This document shows positions 6,353 to 6,983 of a stretch of DNA of 6,983 nt, in pieces. Position 1 is the first letter of the stretch, and each line of letters opens with the position of its first letter. A program made the translations under genes and the position numbers. Source of the DNA: an uncultured Gemmatimonadota bacterium (lineage in GTDB: Bacteria > Gemmatimonadota > Gemmatimonadetes > Gemmatimonadales > Gemmatimonadaceae); the NCBI GenBank assembly GCA_903906325.1, contig CAIVJV010000001.1, forward strand, positions 1 to 6,983, read 5' to 3'. Below the pieces are notes generated by a model, which saw only the letters and a list, made by a program, of their open reading frames with translations, was not told where the DNA came from and did not search any database.

Positions 6353-6739
6353 TCAGCCGCAGCGCGGGATCCCGCTGCTGTCTGCCGCGACCGACGAATT
6401 CGCGGTGATGGTGCAGCTCACGAGCGTGTCGCTGGTGAGCCTCGCGGTCGCCGAGTAGACGCCATTCGTCGCCTCGGTGATCGAGATCGAGACGTTCGGC
6501 GACGGCTGGAAGTAGGTCGCGAGGCTGTCGATCGTGCTCGCGTACGACCCGACCGCGGCGAACCGGGCCTCCTGCGCGGTGAGGAGATTCCGCAGGTCGG
6601 ACTTCAGGACGGCGACCTGGGCCGTCGAGGTGGTGCCGCGGAGCCGCGGAAGGGCGATGGTCGCCAGGATCCCGATGATCACGATGACGATGAGGAGCTC
6701 GATCAGGGTGAAACCCCGCTGCGTACGGCGCGCGATCAT
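6353..6739 (-). CDS. pilA: Type IV pilin PilA-like prepilin (likely major pilin)
   Basis: This is a 128-residue prepilin with a canonical class III signal: MIARRTQRG then FTLIELLIVIVIIGILA. Cleavage and N-methylation are expected at Phe10, and Glu14 is mature Glu5. The helix ends with IALPRLRG, and an amphipathic helix with KSDLRNLLTAQEARF follows, typical of pilins. A Ser/Thr-rich C-terminal domain carries C109 and C127, placed to close a C-terminal disulfide loop. The mature product is about 119 residues, near the size of short type IVa major pilins. The ATG at 6737-6739 has GGAGAG 4-5 nt upstream, one of the best ribosome binding sites in the window. Open frame upstream adds a non-prepilin extension and is rejected. 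The promoter-like gap before it, the hairpin after it and the strong binding site support high expression. A GspG-like or minor pilin is the alternative. Confidence 0.87.
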   Translation of the reverse strand: MIARRTQRGFTLIELLIVIVIIGILATIALPRLRGTTSTAQVAVLKSDLRNLLTAQEARFAAVGSYASTIDSLATYFQPSPNVSISITEATNGVYSATARLTSDTLVSCTITANSSVAADSSGIPRCG

Positions 6740-6743
6740 CTGA

Positions 6744-6749
6744 CTCTCC
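6744..6749 (-). promoter_or_regulatory. Strong ribosome binding site for pilA
   Basis: GGAGAG on the minus strand, 4 nt before the ATG at 6739 counting from its last base. It fixes the pilA start and contrasts with the weak or absent sites before most other genes here, consistent with high pilin output. Confidence 0.6.
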
Positions 6750-6852
6750 ACGAAGGAAGGGAAGGGCTCGGGCGCGACGCCTGACGCGCACACCCAAGGG
6801 GAACGAAACCCGCGGTAGGATACCACATCCAGGGCCGGCCCGCGACTGCCGA

Positions 6853-6868
6853 GCCGCTGGGGAGCGGC
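6853..6868 (-). terminator. Small GC hairpin after the right-edge gene
   Basis: GCCGCT (6853-6858) and AGCGGC (6863-6868) pair perfectly around a 4-nt loop, 31 bp after the stop of the partial gene at 6899. No U-tract follows on the minus strand. It may weakly end the upstream transcript before pilA, but six base pairs in GC-rich DNA are not strong evidence. Confidence 0.25.
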
Positions 6869-6898
6869 CTCCGATGGCGGATCAAGGGAAACCTCGAC

Positions 6899-6983
6899 CT
6901 ACGGTTTCCTCAAATTTCTCGACTGGCCACCACCATTCGACTGGCCACCACCATTCGATTGCCCACCACCATTCGATTGGCCA
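6899..6983 (-). CDS. C-terminal tail of an unknown protein with NGGGQS repeats (gene continues beyond the right edge)
   Basis: Read on the minus strand, this frame encodes 27 residues made of Asn-Gly-Gly-Gly-Gln-Ser repeats followed by RNLRKP and a TAG stop at 6899-6901. I do not recognise the protein. The case for coding is that the repeat copies differ at only two positions, both third codon positions and both silent in this frame (CAG/CAA for Gln, GGC/GGG for Gly). In the other two minus frames the same changes alter amino acids. The tail would be flexible and hydrophilic, with a basic end. It lies 160 bp upstream of pilA on the same strand and is probably a separate transcription unit. 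A non-coding minisatellite is the alternative. Confidence 0.45.
   Translation of the reverse strand, partial: GQSNGGGQSNGGGQSNGGGQSRNLRKP
6920..6983. repeat. 18-bp tandem repeat, about 3.6 copies, running off the right edge
   Basis: The unit on the plus strand is CGACTGGCCACCACCATT. Copies begin at 6920, 6938, 6956 and 6974. The first two are identical, the third differs at unit positions 4 and 7, and the fourth (10 bases visible) differs at position 4 only. Eighteen bases is six codons, so copy-number change would not shift a reading frame. The full array length is unknown because it reaches the edge. Confidence 0.95.

Larger units (their letters stand above)
6740..6898 (-). promoter_or_regulatory. 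pilA upstream region with a candidate extended -10 promoter
   Basis: No gene is supported in this 159-bp gap. On the minus strand TGGTATCCT (6817-6825) fits an extended -10 element (TGn followed by TATCCT, against TATAAT). It would start transcription near 6810 and give a leader of about 70 nt. The -35 position (about 6840-6845, TCGCGG) is unlike TTGACA. A perfect 10-bp palindrome GGGCCGGCCC (6832-6841) sits just upstream, and GGAT-N5-ATCC (6818-6830) overlaps the -10; either could be an operator. No sigma-54 pair (GG/GC 12-24) was found, although pilA is sigma-54 dependent in pseudomonads. Confidence 0.3.

Noticed and set aside
6740..6898. Sigma-54 promoter for pilA
   Set aside because: No GG-N10-GC pair in the TGGCAC-N5-TTGC context was found on the minus strand.
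6882..6983. Alternative minus-strand frame through the repeats giving PVEWWW units
   Set aside because: The differences between repeat copies change amino acids in this frame (Pro/Ala, Val/Ile), and Trp-triplet repeats are improbable. The NGGGQS frame explains the variation as silent.
6920..6983. CRISPR array
   Set aside because: The repeats are directly tandem with no spacers and only 18 bp long.

Overview
The window is a GC-rich bacterial chromosome segment in which every supported gene lies on the minus strand. It encodes most of a type IV pilus (T4P) machine, so gene order is described right to left. The envelope must be diderm, because a secretin is present. The order pilM-N-O-P-Q followed directly by aroC, the compact secretin and the codon bias recall Gemmatimonadota or a similar deep-branching diderm. 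That placement rests on memory and is tentative.

Layout. At the right edge (6899-6983) a minus-strand reading frame ends in 18-bp tandem repeats. Its only repeat-to-repeat differences are synonymous in one frame, suggesting the C-terminal tail of an unknown protein with Asn-Gly-Gly-Gly-Gln-Ser repeats. A non-coding stretch (6740-6898) follows and carries a possible promoter and a strong ribosome binding site for a PilA-type pilin (6353-6739). Just after pilA is a perfect 13-bp hairpin without a U-tract (6293-6322). Three more prepilin-like genes follow, overlapping each other head to tail: PilV-like (5862-6221), PilW-like (5038-5871) and PilX/GspK-like (4590-5060). A 153-bp, locally AT-richer gap separates them from the tightly coupled assembly operon: pilM (3390-4436), pilN (2681-3379), a pilO-pilP fusion (1662-2684) and pilQ (205-1665). 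The 5' end of aroC (chorismate synthase) runs off the left edge.

How the genes work together. PilA would form the fibre, and the three minor pilins would prime or cap it. Cytoplasmic PilM docks on the N-terminal peptide of PilN. PilN and PilO form the inner-membrane alignment complex, and PilP links it to the outer-membrane PilQ secretin. Motor ATPases, the platform protein PilC, the prepilin peptidase and any PilY1 adhesin are not in this window.

The most unusual point is that PilO and PilP are one 340-residue polypeptide. PilP is therefore held by PilO's membrane helix through a flexible acidic/Gly/Ala linker instead of its usual lipid anchor. PilQ also lacks AMIN domains, PilM has His where the second phosphate motif usually has Asp, and the PilX-like prepilin has Gln instead of Glu at mature position 5. 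I see no evidence of a wholly unknown system. The novelty lies in architectural variants of a known machine and in the repeat-tailed protein at the right edge.
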